A stretch of DNA of 64,000 nucleotides from Candidatus Hecatella orcuttiae (GCA_002011035.2 MTLY02000001.1:375342-439341); one strand, 5' to 3'; shown: positions 1 through 9,160, numbered from the stretch's first letter. Notes: generated by a model not told the origin, from the letters alone. A program made the numbers and translations.

Positions 1-2
1 AC

Positions 3-800
3 AAGGATAGGGCGAAGATAATAGCCGGGGGAACCCAAGTCTACGAAACCGCCATGAAAGGCATGATCCCAAAAGTTGAAAAGCTACTGGACATCAGGAA
101 GCTCGGGCTCAATTACATCAAAGAAGAAGGGGGCCATGTGAAGATAGGCGCCATGACCACCTTCACAGATATGCTGGAGTCAGAACTGCTGAAGAAGGCG
201 CTTCCCATCATAGTCGAGGCGGTTTCCCTCATTCGCCCCGTGCAAATAAGAAACGTAGCCACCATGGGAGGAAGTATTTGCAGCGGGCTTCCCTTCTTCG
301 ACATACCCTCAGCGCTGCTTACCTTAGACGCGACGGTGAAAGCCGTCAGTTCCAGCGGGGAAAGGGTTTTGAATGTAGACGGGTTTTTCATAGACTATTT
401 TCTGACAGCATTGAAGCCGAATGAGCTGATTACAGAGATAGCGATACCGAAACCGCCAGCCAATACGGGGTCGGCGTTTCTGAAGATGGAAAGGACCCTT
501 GTCGACCTCCCCACAGTAAACACAGCAGTAAGGCTGACTATGGATAATGGGCGATGTAAAGTTGCGAGAATAGCCGTGGGGGCGGTAGCTCAGGTTCCCC
601 TAAGGCTCAAGAAAGCTGAGAAAAGATTGGAAGGAAAGGAACTAACAGAAGCAGCCATCGCTGAAGCCGCTGAGGAAGCATACAGAGAAGTTAAACCGGT
701 CAGAGGTGTTCATGCCTCTGCCGAATACAAAAGACACGTGTGCAGAGTCCTAGTTAAGCGCGCTCTAACTCAGGTGAAAGAAAAGCTGAAAGGAGGCTGA
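3..800 (+). CDS. Molybdenum hydroxylase FAD-binding (medium) subunit, 5' end outside window
   Basis: The reading frame stays open upstream of the listed ATG: KDRAKIIAGGTQVYETAMKGMIPK, including the FAD-binding AGGT motif, so the gene is truncated by the window edge. TMGGSIC motif downstream. Confidence 0.9.
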   Translation, partial: KDRAKIIAGGTQVYETAMKGMIPKVEKLLDIRKLGLNYIKEEGGHVKIGAMTTFTDMLESELLKKALPIIVEAVSLIRPVQIRNVATMGGSICSGLPFFDIPSALLTLDATVKAVSSSGERVLNVDGFFIDYFLTALKPNELITEIAIPKPPANTGSAFLKMERTLVDLPTVNTAVRLTMDNGRCKVARIAVGAVAQVPLRLKKAEKRLEGKELTEAAIAEAAEEAYREVKPVRGVHASAEYKRHVCRVLVKRALTQVKEKLKGG

Positions 801-807
801 GTGAGCG

Positions 808-1281
808 TTGAAAAAAACCATAAGATTAACCGTGAACGGGGAAGACTACACCGTATCCATTGAGCCTTTTGACACTTTAAACAAAGTTTTGAGAGAATAC
901 CTTGGCCTAACAGGAACCAAAAAAGGCTGCGATTACGGAGGCTGCGGGTCGTGCACGGTGATCGTGGACGGGAGAGCCGTTTACTCCTGCATGTTTTGGG
1001 CAGGTCAAGCCGATGGGAGGAAGATAACGACGATAGAAGGGTTGGTGAAAAACGGCGAACTGGACCCAATTCAGGAGGCGTTCATTCAGCATGGGGCAGT
1101 TCAATGCGGCTACTGCACTCCCGGCATGATCATGAGCACAAAAGCCCTGCTGGATAAAAAGTCGAACTTCACCGAAATGGAAGCCAGGGAAGCCATCGCC
1201 GGCAACCTTTGCAGGTGCACTGGCTACGTGAAGATCGTGTCGGCGATGATGTCCTTGGCTAAAAAATCTTCGGAGGGATAA
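808..1281 (+). CDS. Molybdenum hydroxylase [2Fe-2S] (small) subunit
   Basis: CDYGGCGSCTV plant-type 2Fe-2S motif and CGYCTPGMIMS...GNLCRCTGY second cluster; TTG start after AGGAGG. Confidence 0.92.
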   Translation: MKKTIRLTVNGEDYTVSIEPFDTLNKVLREYLGLTGTKKGCDYGGCGSCTVIVDGRAVYSCMFWAGQADGRKITTIEGLVKNGELDPIQEAFIQHGAVQCGYCTPGMIMSTKALLDKKSNFTEMEAREAIAGNLCRCTGYVKIVSAMMSLAKKSSEG

Positions 1282-1286
1282 GAACC

Positions 1287-1400
1287 GTGTCTGGGCTGGG
1301 TTATCAGAAATGCCCCAAGTGCGGCTATGAGTTAAACCCGCCTATGGCTAGGTTTTGTGTAAAATGTAAGGCAGTTCTGCCTAGAAAGGTTCCAATGTAA
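1287..1400 (+). CDS. Small zinc-ribbon protein (37 aa) between small and large subunits
   Basis: GTG start; VSGLGYQKCPKCGYELNPPMARFCVKCKAVLPRKVPM*; two CxxC knuckles; not in the supplied ORF track. Confidence 0.6.
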   Translation: MSGLGYQKCPKCGYELNPPMARFCVKCKAVLPRKVPM

Positions 1401-1414
1401 GAAAGGGGATATGT

Positions 1415-3724
1415 ATGACTGAACTGTCGGTTGTTGGGAAAAGGATTCCGAGAGTTGATGCCAAATCTAAAGTTTCAGGAAGAGCCGTATATTTCGGAGA
1501 CACCGTCCTACCTAGGATGGTCTACGGGAAAATACTTCGAAGCCCCTATCCCCATGCACGGATAACAAAAATAGACACCAGCGAAGCGGAAAAGCTACCT
1601 GGAGTCAGAGCCACCCTCACCTACAAGGACGTCCCCCGGGTTATAACCTACATAGGGCACCTGCATCCTCCAGACACCCCGCTCGACCGATACATTCTGG
1701 ATAATGTTGTGCGCTACGTAGGCGACGAAGTGGCGGCGGTGGCGGCGGACAGCCCGGAAACAGCGGCGGAAGCTGTTGAGAGAATCCATGTGGAATATGA
1801 ACGTCTACCAACCGTCTTCGACCCCGAGGAGGCGATGGAACCTGGGGCTCCGAAGCTCCATGATGAAGGAGAATTCATCTTCGATATGGATCGAAACATT
1901 GCGTCCCACATAAAACTGGCTTTCGGCGACGTGGAAAAGGGCTTTAAGGAGTCAGCGGTGGTCGTCGGCCCTGAAAAATTCAAGGTTTCAGCAGCCCACA
2001 CGAACCCCATAGAACTGTACGGCTGCATAGCCCAATGGGACCCCCTAGAGAACAGGGTGACATTCTGGGCTCCCAGCCAGATGATCTTCAGATTCCGCAC
2101 CGTCCTAGCCCACCAGTTGGGCTTGCCGGAAAACAAGGTGCGGGTTATATCACCCTACGTGGGCGGAGCCTTTGGAAGCCGATGCCACGTTTACCCGTTT
2201 CACGCCATCGCCGCTTTTCTCTCCAAGAAAACAGGCGGCAGACCTGTGAAGATCACGCTTTCAAGGGAGGAAACCTACGTAGGCGGCACCAGCAACAGGC
2301 ATCCAGGGACCCTTACGTTGAAAATGGGCGCAGCGAAGGACGGGCTGTTTAAAGCCTTCGATGCGAGGATAGTCTTCAGCGCCGGGGGATACGCCTATGT
2401 GAGCAGCGGCCCCATAGGCTTCTGCTGCTCCATCATCACCTCCCTCTACAGGTTCGGCGCCTACAACGTCGAAGGCTACAACGTGTACACCAACACTCCG
2501 CCGAGCGGAGCCTTCAGAGGATTCGGAGGCCCTCAAGCGCATTTCGCCCTTGAGCAGATCGTCGACATGGTGGCTGAGGAGCTGAAACTTGACCCCATAG
2601 AGTTGAGGAAGAAAAACCATGTCCGCGTCGGAGATGTTATCCACTGGAGCGGAGTGGAGGTCAGAACCTGCGGCTTGGACGAATGCCTCGACAAAGGGGC
2701 GGAGGCCGTAGGCTGGAAGCGGAGATACGACTCAGCCTACCGGGGAACAGGCGTCAAGAGGCGAGGCATCGGTGTTGCTATGATGGAGCATGTCAGCGGA
2801 ACAAAGTATATTCCCGGGGAAGCGGAGATAACCAGCGCGATAATCAAGCTGGATGAAAGCGGAAAGATTACTCTGCTCTCCCCCGCCCACGAGCTTGGAC
2901 AAGGCTCGAGAACGGTTGCCACACAGATAGTGGCTGAGGAGTTGGAGGTAGACCCTGAAGACGTCGTCATACCGGAGCTGGACACGGACTATCTACCTTA
3001 TGGGCTGGGTAGTTTCGGAAGCCGATACACCTACGTCGACGGCACCTTGATCAGGGCCGCGGCGGCTGATACCAAGAGGCAGGTCTTGGAATGGGCTGCT
3101 AAGAAATTCGACACAACGGTGGCGAACCTAGAATACAAAAAGGGGAAAGTCACCGTGAAAGGAGCTCCTGAAAACACGGCTACACTGGCTGAGATTGTCA
3201 AATTTGCTCAATGGTACAATCCCGACGACGTGGGAGCCATCATAGGGAAGGCCACAGGTCCCCCGCTCTACAACGCCCCGCCCTTCGGAGTTCAGTTCGC
3301 AGAGGTGGAAGTGGACGTGGAAACAGGGGTGGTGAAAGTTCTGAAGCTGGTGGCGGCTCACGACGTAGGGAAAGCTATCAACCCCACAACAGCGGAGGGA
3401 CAATTGGAGGGAGGCTTGACCCAAGGGCTAGGCTACGCGTTGACAGAAGGCGTGATAGTGGACCCTGAGACCGGAAAAGTCCTCAACAGCGACCTTATGG
3501 ACTACAAAATCTTCACAGCCTTGGACATGCCGGAAACCAGGGTTTTCCTCATCGAACCCATCGACCCCACCGGGCCTTTCGGCGTTAAAGGCATAGGGGA
3601 GCCTGCGCTGGTTCCCACCGCTCCAGCCATAGCCAACGCCATATATAATGCAATAGGTGTAAGAGTTAAAGAGCTCCCCCTTCTCCCAGAGAAAATTTTG
3701 AAAGCTCTTGAAGAAAAACAGTAA
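1415..3724 (+). CDS. Molybdenum hydroxylase large (molybdopterin cofactor) subunit, xanthine dehydrogenase family
   Basis: GAFRGFGGPQ, SPYVGGAFGSR and GVKGIGEP motifs. Active-site loop is XDH-like, not the AYRCSFR of form I CO dehydrogenase. Confidence 0.92.
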   Translation: MTELSVVGKRIPRVDAKSKVSGRAVYFGDTVLPRMVYGKILRSPYPHARITKIDTSEAEKLPGVRATLTYKDVPRVITYIGHLHPPDTPLDRYILDNVVRYVGDEVAAVAADSPETAAEAVERIHVEYERLPTVFDPEEAMEPGAPKLHDEGEFIFDMDRNIASHIKLAFGDVEKGFKESAVVVGPEKFKVSAAHTNPIELYGCIAQWDPLENRVTFWAPSQMIFRFRTVLAHQLGLPENKVRVISPYVGGAFGSRCHVYPFHAIAAFLSKKTGGRPVKITLSREETYVGGTSNRHPGTLTLKMGAAKDGLFKAFDARIVFSAGGYAYVSSGPIGFCCSIITSLYRFGAYNVEGYNVYTNTPPSGAFRGFGGPQAHFALEQIVDMVAEELKLDPIELRKKNHVRVGDVIHWSGVEVRTCGLDECLDKGAEAVGWKRRYDSAYRGTGVKRRGIGVAMMEHVSGTKYIPGEAEITSAIIKLDESGKITLLSPAHELGQGSRTVATQIVAEELEVDPEDVVIPELDTDYLPYGLGSFGSRYTYVDGTLIRAAAADTKRQVLEWAAKKFDTTVANLEYKKGKVTVKGAPENTATLAEIVKFAQWYNPDDVGAIIGKATGPPLYNAPPFGVQFAEVEVDVETGVVKVLKLVAAHDVGKAINPTTAEGQLEGGLTQGLGYALTEGVIVDPETGKVLNSDLMDYKIFTALDMPETRVFLIEPIDPTGPFGVKGIGEPALVPTAPAIANAIYNAIGVRVKELPLLPEKILKALEEKQ

Positions 3725-3793
3725 AGGCGGCCGACCTCACCCAGCCCTAAGCTGGAGTTTCAGGGGAAAGGTGAAGCCGCGCTTTTCTCTTTT

Positions 3794-5824
3794 TTAGCTG
3801 TGTATTTCTAAGTCCACCGGCTTCAGTTCTTCTGTGTCCGTGAGGCCGAACTCGGTTATCTTGTAGGTTGGGATGAGGGGGTAGGCCATGAACGCTAGGG
3901 TGAGGAAGGGCGCCCTTATGGTGCAGCCTAAGGTCCTAGTGGCTTCCACCGTCTTCTCCATCTCCACGGCTACCTCTTCAATGGGTTTTTCCGAAAGGAT
4001 GCCCAATATCGGCAGTTGCATTTCGCTGAGGATTTTGCCTCCGTCCACGACCACAAATCCTCCGTTCATTTCCTTTATCCTGTTAACGGCTCTTGCCATG
4101 TCTGCGTCGTTGGTTCCCACCACGATGATGTTCTCAGGGACTGGAGCGTAGGATTCGCCTATGGCACCCCTCTTAAGGTTGAAGCCTTTGATGAAGGCTT
4201 TCCCCATCAACCCAGACCCTTTATGCCTCTCGACCAAAGCCACCTTCAGAACATCGTTGTCGACATCGGGCATGATGAGCCCATTGCTGACCTTCAGTTT
4301 AGCGGTTTTCCTCTCGGAAATAAGCGAGCCGTCCACAACACCTATTACTCTCACTTCAACTTCACCTGAGGATTTTGTCTTTATTTCAAAATCCTCCGGG
4401 CGGAAGTCTCGGGGGAGGTTGAAGGTTTTCCTCATGAAATCCGGGTAAACCGGAGTTTTAATCTCGCCTGTGAAGCGCCCTTTCTCAGCCACGACCTTCC
4501 CGTTGGCTATGACCAACTCCGCCCTGAAATCGGAGAGGTCGTTGACGATGACTATGTCGGCGATCTTACCTTGGGCAATGCTCCCTATCTCCTTGTCTAC
4601 CTTAAAGTACTCCGCAGCGTTTATTGTAGCCATTTGGACAGCGACAACGGGGTCTAGCCCCAGCTTCACCGATTTCCTGATCTTATAGTCCAAGTGCCCG
4701 TACTTCGTGAGGTCCACAGGGTCCTCTTCGTCGGTGCAGAACATGAAATGCCGCGGATCCACCTTATGCTCTGTCACGGCCTTGATCACATTAGCCAAGT
4801 CCGTGGCCGCAGACCCTTCCCTCACCATGATCTTTAAGCCAAGCCTCACTTTCTCCAACGCCTCCTCCGCAGCCACGGATTCATGGTCTGAAGAGGGGCC
4901 GAAGGCCATGTAGGAGGCTAGGTTTCTCCCCGAAAGCTCGCAGGCGTGACCTACCACTATCTTATTCTCCCGCAGAGTTTTTCGTATCAAATCCCTGACA
5001 GCTGGGTCAGAGAGGGTGGGCGCTTGAACCTCGCACAAGGCGACGGTGGGCCCCCATCCGATCATGATGGACAACTCATCCGGGGTAACTTTGTCCGTGT
5101 TTCCCAAGGGGTTGTTCTGCAGATACGCCAACAGCGGCACATTGAAGAGGATTTTGAGAGGAGTACCCTGAGACTCGGCTAAGGCAAACTTGATAGCTTC
5201 CACCCCAGCCACAGCGCCGTATTCGTAAAAGTCGCTGGCAGTGGCGGTTGTGCCTCTGGGCAGCAAGGCCTTGGCAAGGTTTGACATGGTCAAATGCGTT
5301 CCAGCCACATGGTAATGAGTGTCAATCAGCCCCGGCACCAGATATTTACCTTTGGCGTCGATGATCCTTGTTTTCTCGCCTACGAGGTCATCCAGTTTTT
5401 CGTCGATCATGGCTATTCTTTCCCCGTAAACAGCTACGCTGGTTTCGTAGATTTCAGCCGTGTGAACGTTCACCAGTTTTCCGTTCTTAACTACGATGTC
5501 CGCCTTCAAACCCTTGTCCAGCAACAGATCCGACAGCTTAGACCTTGCATCGTAGACCTCTTCCCCGGTCTCCGGCCAGACTTCAAACCACACGGGATTT
5601 CGGCCGTCGGGGCACACCAGCAGATACTTGCCCTTCTTGTCGAAGGTAAAGGGAGCCTTCCACCCCAACCCGAAGATAATGTTCCAGAAAGCCACCAGAG
5701 CGCTGGGGCATAAGCCTCCGTGGATTTTTTCATCCTCATCGATCAGGAACTCGTGGCCTACTTCATGCCCTGCATGACAGTAGCCTTGTTTCTTAACAAC
5801 CTTCAGTCTGACTTTCCGAAGCAA
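3794..5824 (-). CDS. Adenine-deaminase-like amidohydrolase with N-terminal TIGR04076-like domain
   Basis: Residues ~1-85 resemble TIGR04076 (CHAGHEVGHEF...GGLCPSALVAFWNIIFGL...LLVCPDGRNPVWFEV). The rest is AdeC-like (PGLIDTHYH, PRGTTATASD, GHACELSGRNLASYMAFGPSSDHESVAAEEALEKVRLG, FCTDEEDPVDL). Confidence 0.82.
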   Translation of the reverse strand: MLRKVRLKVVKKQGYCHAGHEVGHEFLIDEDEKIHGGLCPSALVAFWNIIFGLGWKAPFTFDKKGKYLLVCPDGRNPVWFEVWPETGEEVYDARSKLSDLLLDKGLKADIVVKNGKLVNVHTAEIYETSVAVYGERIAMIDEKLDDLVGEKTRIIDAKGKYLVPGLIDTHYHVAGTHLTMSNLAKALLPRGTTATASDFYEYGAVAGVEAIKFALAESQGTPLKILFNVPLLAYLQNNPLGNTDKVTPDELSIMIGWGPTVALCEVQAPTLSDPAVRDLIRKTLRENKIVVGHACELSGRNLASYMAFGPSSDHESVAAEEALEKVRLGLKIMVREGSAATDLANVIKAVTEHKVDPRHFMFCTDEEDPVDLTKYGHLDYKIRKSVKLGLDPVVAVQMATINAAEYFKVDKEIGSIAQGKIADIVIVNDLSDFRAELVIANGKVVAEKGRFTGEIKTPVYPDFMRKTFNLPRDFRPEDFEIKTKSSGEVEVRVIGVVDGSLISERKTAKLKVSNGLIMPDVDNDVLKVALVERHKGSGLMGKAFIKGFNLKRGAIGESYAPVPENIIVVGTNDADMARAVNRIKEMNGGFVVVDGGKILSEMQLPILGILSEKPIEEVAVEMEKTVEATRTLGCTIRAPFLTLAFMAYPLIPTYKITEFGLTDTEELKPVDLEIHS

Positions 5825-5998
5825 TTTAAACCCTCCTTAATTAAGCTGATTTTTGACTTTTTAAAATTTATGCATTTAATTTCTCAACTGCCAGTTGGTT
5901 CGCTCCACAGCCCCTCCTTTCCGCTAAAAAGAAAAATAGCCTAAAACAATTCTGTCACAAGGCAAGACTTCCCAGCTTCCCTTGGGCGGGCAGATGTT

Positions 5999-6274
5999 AT
6001 GGAATGCATCTTCAAGCATGATGACAGTTGCATGATCTGCGAGGCTCATAGGCTACACGGCAGACCCATCGCCTATGTAAGGGATGAAACTCATAAAGCC
6101 GAGTTCTGCCGTAAGGGACGGTTCCGCGAATGCCCAGTGTACATTGAGGCTAGGGAGAACCCGCTTGCCTGCAGTTTCACCCCATGCCATCACCATATCT
6201 ACTACCCACACTACCTTTGCGTCTCGAAATATCTGAAATTAGTGAAAACCGAGCTACGCCACAATAGAGTTTAG
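5999..6274 (+). CDS. Cysteine-rich small protein of unknown function
   Basis: 91 aa with eight Cys (CMIC, FCRKGRFRECPVY, ACSFTPC, YLC) and several His; intergenic and not antisense to a convincing gene. Confidence 0.5.
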   Translation: MECIFKHDDSCMICEAHRLHGRPIAYVRDETHKAEFCRKGRFRECPVYIEARENPLACSFTPCHHHIYYPHYLCVSKYLKLVKTELRHNRV

Positions 6275-6300
6275 GAGGCCTAAGTCCTTTACCCGTGCTC

Positions 6301-7764
6301 CTAGCTATGTTTTCGCTCTGCGGCTTTCACTATTTCCCTTATTTTGGCTTGAGCTTCTTTGTCCAAAGGTTCAGGTTGATGGACGGACAGAATTTCTTTG
6401 ACTTTTTCCTTCGCCACTTGGAAGAGGTCTTTGCCTCCGCCCTGTTCCCATTCTTCTCTGGTGGTTCTGTCGCTGAGCTGGGGCATCCATTGTTCCTGTC
6501 GGAAGTATTTTTTGGTGTGCTTGTGCTTTATGAAGTTCCCTCCGATGCCGATTTCTTTGATGATGTCTACGGCGAGCGTATCCTCGTTTACCTCGATGCC
6601 TTGCAGTATTCTTCCCGCCAGTTCACATATTTCATGGTTTAACAGTATCTGCGGATAGCTTGAAGCCAAGAGGCTGTCCACCCACCCGGATAACGCTCCA
6701 TGGACGACATCAGCTCCGGACAGGGTTGAAAAGAGGATGCTGGCAGCTTTCTCAAAGCCGGCTTGAATGTCGGAGATTTTAGATTCAGTGGCTCCCGCGG
6801 TTCCTATGTAGGGTACATCGTAGTAGCGGGCTAGTTGCGCCGACGCAGCCACCATCAGAGGCATCTCAGGCCCTCCGGAGGCAAAGCAAGCGTATCTCTG
6901 GTCGAGAACAGCGGCGAAGGAGCCTATCAGCGTACGTGTCCCCGCCCGAGTTGCCTGAGCCAACGTCAACCCGGCTAGAAGCTCAGCGTTCTGCACGACA
7001 AGCGTACCCGCCAAGGTAGCCGGCGCTGTCCCTCCGGCTTGGGGCAGCGTCCAAACGGTTACCGGGAGGCCTTCTTTGCTGAATTCCACGATGCCGCCTG
7101 CTACGCCATCCCCTATTATCAGGGGAGAGGTGAGGGATTCCTGACAGCTTAAGATAGGCTTTTTCCGAAGCTCGGCTTCACCGCCGACGACAGCCTCGCA
7201 CATCTTGATGATGTCCCTCGCCCCTTCCGCATCGTAGGTGTCGGCTATGAGGTGTTTTCCCGTATTATTCAGCAGCGTCTCCACGATGTATCGGTCTGCA
7301 ATTATCCCCGGTATATCTTGGGGAATAGCCTCGGTCATGACCATGTGAGGGTATTTTAGGGCGTCGAGAATCCTGATGATGTTGGCCAGGTCTTCCCGGC
7401 TGGTGGGCCTGCGTCTCCCCGTGTCCATGTCTAAAATGTTGGGGGCTCCGTAACCGTTCACCAAGTAAACCTGACGGGTTCCAAGCGTTACCTCGTTCTT
7501 CGGACTTCTTCCATAGAGGGTAAACCGGTGAGGCGCCTTCTTTACCATCTCCTTAACAATGTGGGAGGAAATCCTCACCACTTGCTTTTGAAAGTCAACT
7601 TCAGCGCCCACGCCGCTCATGATCTTAAGAGCTTCTTCATTTTCTATTCTCATGCCAACTGTTTCAAGAACCTCCAAAGTGGCTTGGTGAATGTCGTAGA
7701 CCTCTTCGCTGCTCAGAGGCTCGACCACCCGTCCATACAGAGGTCTTATTCCCTGCATCTTCAC
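6301..7764 (-). CDS. MttB-family (trimethylamine methyltransferase-like, non-pyrrolysine) corrinoid methyltransferase
   Basis: 487-aa MttB-superfamily protein (SSEEVYDIHQATLEVLETVGMRIEN, LPQAGGTAPATLAGTLVVQNAELLAG) with an uninterrupted frame, so no in-frame TAG; adjacent to its corrinoid protein. Confidence 0.85.
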   Translation of the reverse strand: MKMQGIRPLYGRVVEPLSSEEVYDIHQATLEVLETVGMRIENEEALKIMSGVGAEVDFQKQVVRISSHIVKEMVKKAPHRFTLYGRSPKNEVTLGTRQVYLVNGYGAPNILDMDTGRRRPTSREDLANIIRILDALKYPHMVMTEAIPQDIPGIIADRYIVETLLNNTGKHLIADTYDAEGARDIIKMCEAVVGGEAELRKKPILSCQESLTSPLIIGDGVAGGIVEFSKEGLPVTVWTLPQAGGTAPATLAGTLVVQNAELLAGLTLAQATRAGTRTLIGSFAAVLDQRYACFASGGPEMPLMVAASAQLARYYDVPYIGTAGATESKISDIQAGFEKAASILFSTLSGADVVHGALSGWVDSLLASSYPQILLNHEICELAGRILQGIEVNEDTLAVDIIKEIGIGGNFIKHKHTKKYFRQEQWMPQLSDRTTREEWEQGGGKDLFQVAKEKVKEILSVHQPEPLDKEAQAKIREIVKAAERKHS

Positions 7765-7770
7765 TCCTCC

Positions 7771-8436
7771 TTACTCAGCGCCTAAAAGACGTTTAGCAAC
7801 CTCCACTGCATGCACAGCGTCTCTTCCATAGCCGTCTGCGCCTGCTTCTTCTGTCCATTCCGGTGTGATGGGGGCTCCGCCTAGAATAACCTTGACCTTG
7901 TCGCGGAGTCCAGCTTTTTTCAGCTCTTCGACGACTTCCCGTTGCTTCGGCTTGGTGGTGGTCATGAGGGCGGAGAGCCCTAAAATGTCAGGTTTAATCT
8001 CGCCCACTTTCTGAACGATGACGCTGCTGGGGATGTCTATTCCTAAATCAACAACTTCAAACCCCGAGGCTGCAAGCATGGTCGCCACAATGCTTTTGCC
8101 AATGTCGTGAATGTCGCCTTCCACCGTGGCTATGAGCAGTTTTCCTTTTTTGGCAACAGCTTCCCCGGCGAGAAGATGAGGTGTAACCACTTCGGTGCCA
8201 GCCTTCATGGCCTCACCGGCCATCGCCAAATCCGTGAGAAACATTTCCCTCCTTCCAAAAGCATCCCCCACATATCTGACGCCTTTAGCCAAGCCTTCTT
8301 CCAGTATTTTTAAGGGGTCTATTTTCTGTTCAAGGGCCTTCTTCACTAGGTCGACGGTTTTTTCCGCGTCGCCTTCCACAACAGTTTGGCTGATTTCTTC
8401 CAGAATTTCTTTCTCACCCAATGATAGCCACCTCAT
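7771..8436 (-). CDS. Methyltransferase cognate corrinoid protein (MttC-like)
   Basis: B12-binding motif GDIHDIGKSIV...SALMTT...GGAPITPEW; N-terminal helical cap. ATG at 8436 preferred over the listed TTG at 8445. Confidence 0.9.
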   Translation of the reverse strand: MRWLSLGEKEILEEISQTVVEGDAEKTVDLVKKALEQKIDPLKILEEGLAKGVRYVGDAFGRREMFLTDLAMAGEAMKAGTEVVTPHLLAGEAVAKKGKLLIATVEGDIHDIGKSIVATMLAASGFEVVDLGIDIPSSVIVQKVGEIKPDILGLSALMTTTKPKQREVVEELKKAGLRDKVKVILGGAPITPEWTEEAGADGYGRDAVHAVEVAKRLLGAE

Positions 8437-8454
8437 GTTTTTCAAATGTTGCGG

Positions 8455-8469
8455 GTTTTTTATATATGT
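8455..8469 (-). promoter_or_regulatory. Archaeal TATA box for the mttC/mttB-like operon
   Basis: Minus-strand CATATATAAAAAAC centred about 27 nt upstream of the ATG at 8436, spacing that suggests a leaderless transcript. Confidence 0.55.
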
Positions 8470-8675
8470 GGACTGTTAGGAATATTTAACATAATCGGTA
8501 ACAGCGCCTCGCTTCGCCCATTGTGCGCCTTCAAGCCGAAGATTTTCTTCAAATAATTGAAAAACGGATGATTTCTCGGTCGAGCATTGTTATTATGAAG
8601 AGGACATTACAATATGTGGTGGCCTTAAGACTTTTTAGGCTGGGGATGATAGCGTTTACGAAGTAAACTCCGCGG

Positions 8676-9158
8676 TCAAGTGGTGTAAGTTCTGAAAAGC
8701 CGGCTTATGGGAAGGTTGAGGGATATAGCTGATAGAAAGTACCAAATCCAGAAGGTTAGCTCAGTCTTATCAGGTCCCACTGCCCCGTAGGGAATGGGGA
8801 CAGGAGAATAAGCAACCACGGTAGTTCCGATAAAGCGGAGTAACACCCAGTAGATAACTAAGAAGGGTATGGTTGTGAGAAGCATGACTTTAGACTGCTG
8901 GCCCATGACTTGGGAGGAGTCCTTCATCATCAGCCTCTGTTTTCTCTGAAGCTTCGCCAAAGTCCTTTTATCTCCTTTTTTCCTAGCTTCAGCCATCTGC
9001 TTCCTGAGCTCGCTCATCTGCGACCTCATTTCCCTTACTTTTTCAAAGTCTACAAATTTCCTCTGAACCAGCGAAGACGTAAGGGCTAAGGTTAGCGATA
9101 AACCCATGATGGCGAAGGTCAACAGAGGTATGGGGTAGAGGTCTCCTCCAAAGCCCAC
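8676..9158 (-). CDS. EMC3/TMCO1-like (DUF106) membrane protein, archaeal YidC-like insertase family
   Basis: Three TM segments with a cytoplasmic coiled coil (EKVREMRSQMSELRKQMAEARKKGDKRTLAKLQRKQ); sits beside secY/adkA as usual. Confidence 0.8.
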   Translation of the reverse strand: MGFGGDLYPIPLLTFAIMGLSLTLALTSSLVQRKFVDFEKVREMRSQMSELRKQMAEARKKGDKRTLAKLQRKQRLMMKDSSQVMGQQSKVMLLTTIPFLVIYWVLLRFIGTTVVAYSPVPIPYGAVGPDKTELTFWIWYFLSAISLNLPISRLFRTYTT

Positions 9159-9160
9159 GG

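Noticed and set aside
2035-2352. Antisense and alternate-frame ORFs in GC-rich genes (e.g. 2035-2352, 2261-2644, 3211-3468, 10418-10714)
   Set aside because: They lie fully inside strongly supported coding genes and look like shadow ORFs from codon bias.
1415-3724. Aerobic CO dehydrogenase large subunit (CoxL)
   Set aside because: The active-site loop reads GAFRGFGGPQ as in xanthine dehydrogenase-type enzymes, not the form I AYRCSFR motif.
3725-3793. Intrinsic terminator hairpin between the Mo hydroxylase and deaminase genes
   Set aside because: T-rich stretch is present but no convincing stem-loop; archaeal termination cannot be called from this alone.
6301-7764. Pyrrolysine-containing MttB
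   Set aside because: The listed frame spans full length without an in-frame TAG, so nothing indicates Pyl.
8480-8675. C/D-box sRNA-like elements (ATGATAG...CTGA) in the gap before the DUF106 gene
   Set aside because: The C box is a poor match and no clear D'/C' pair or guide architecture was found.
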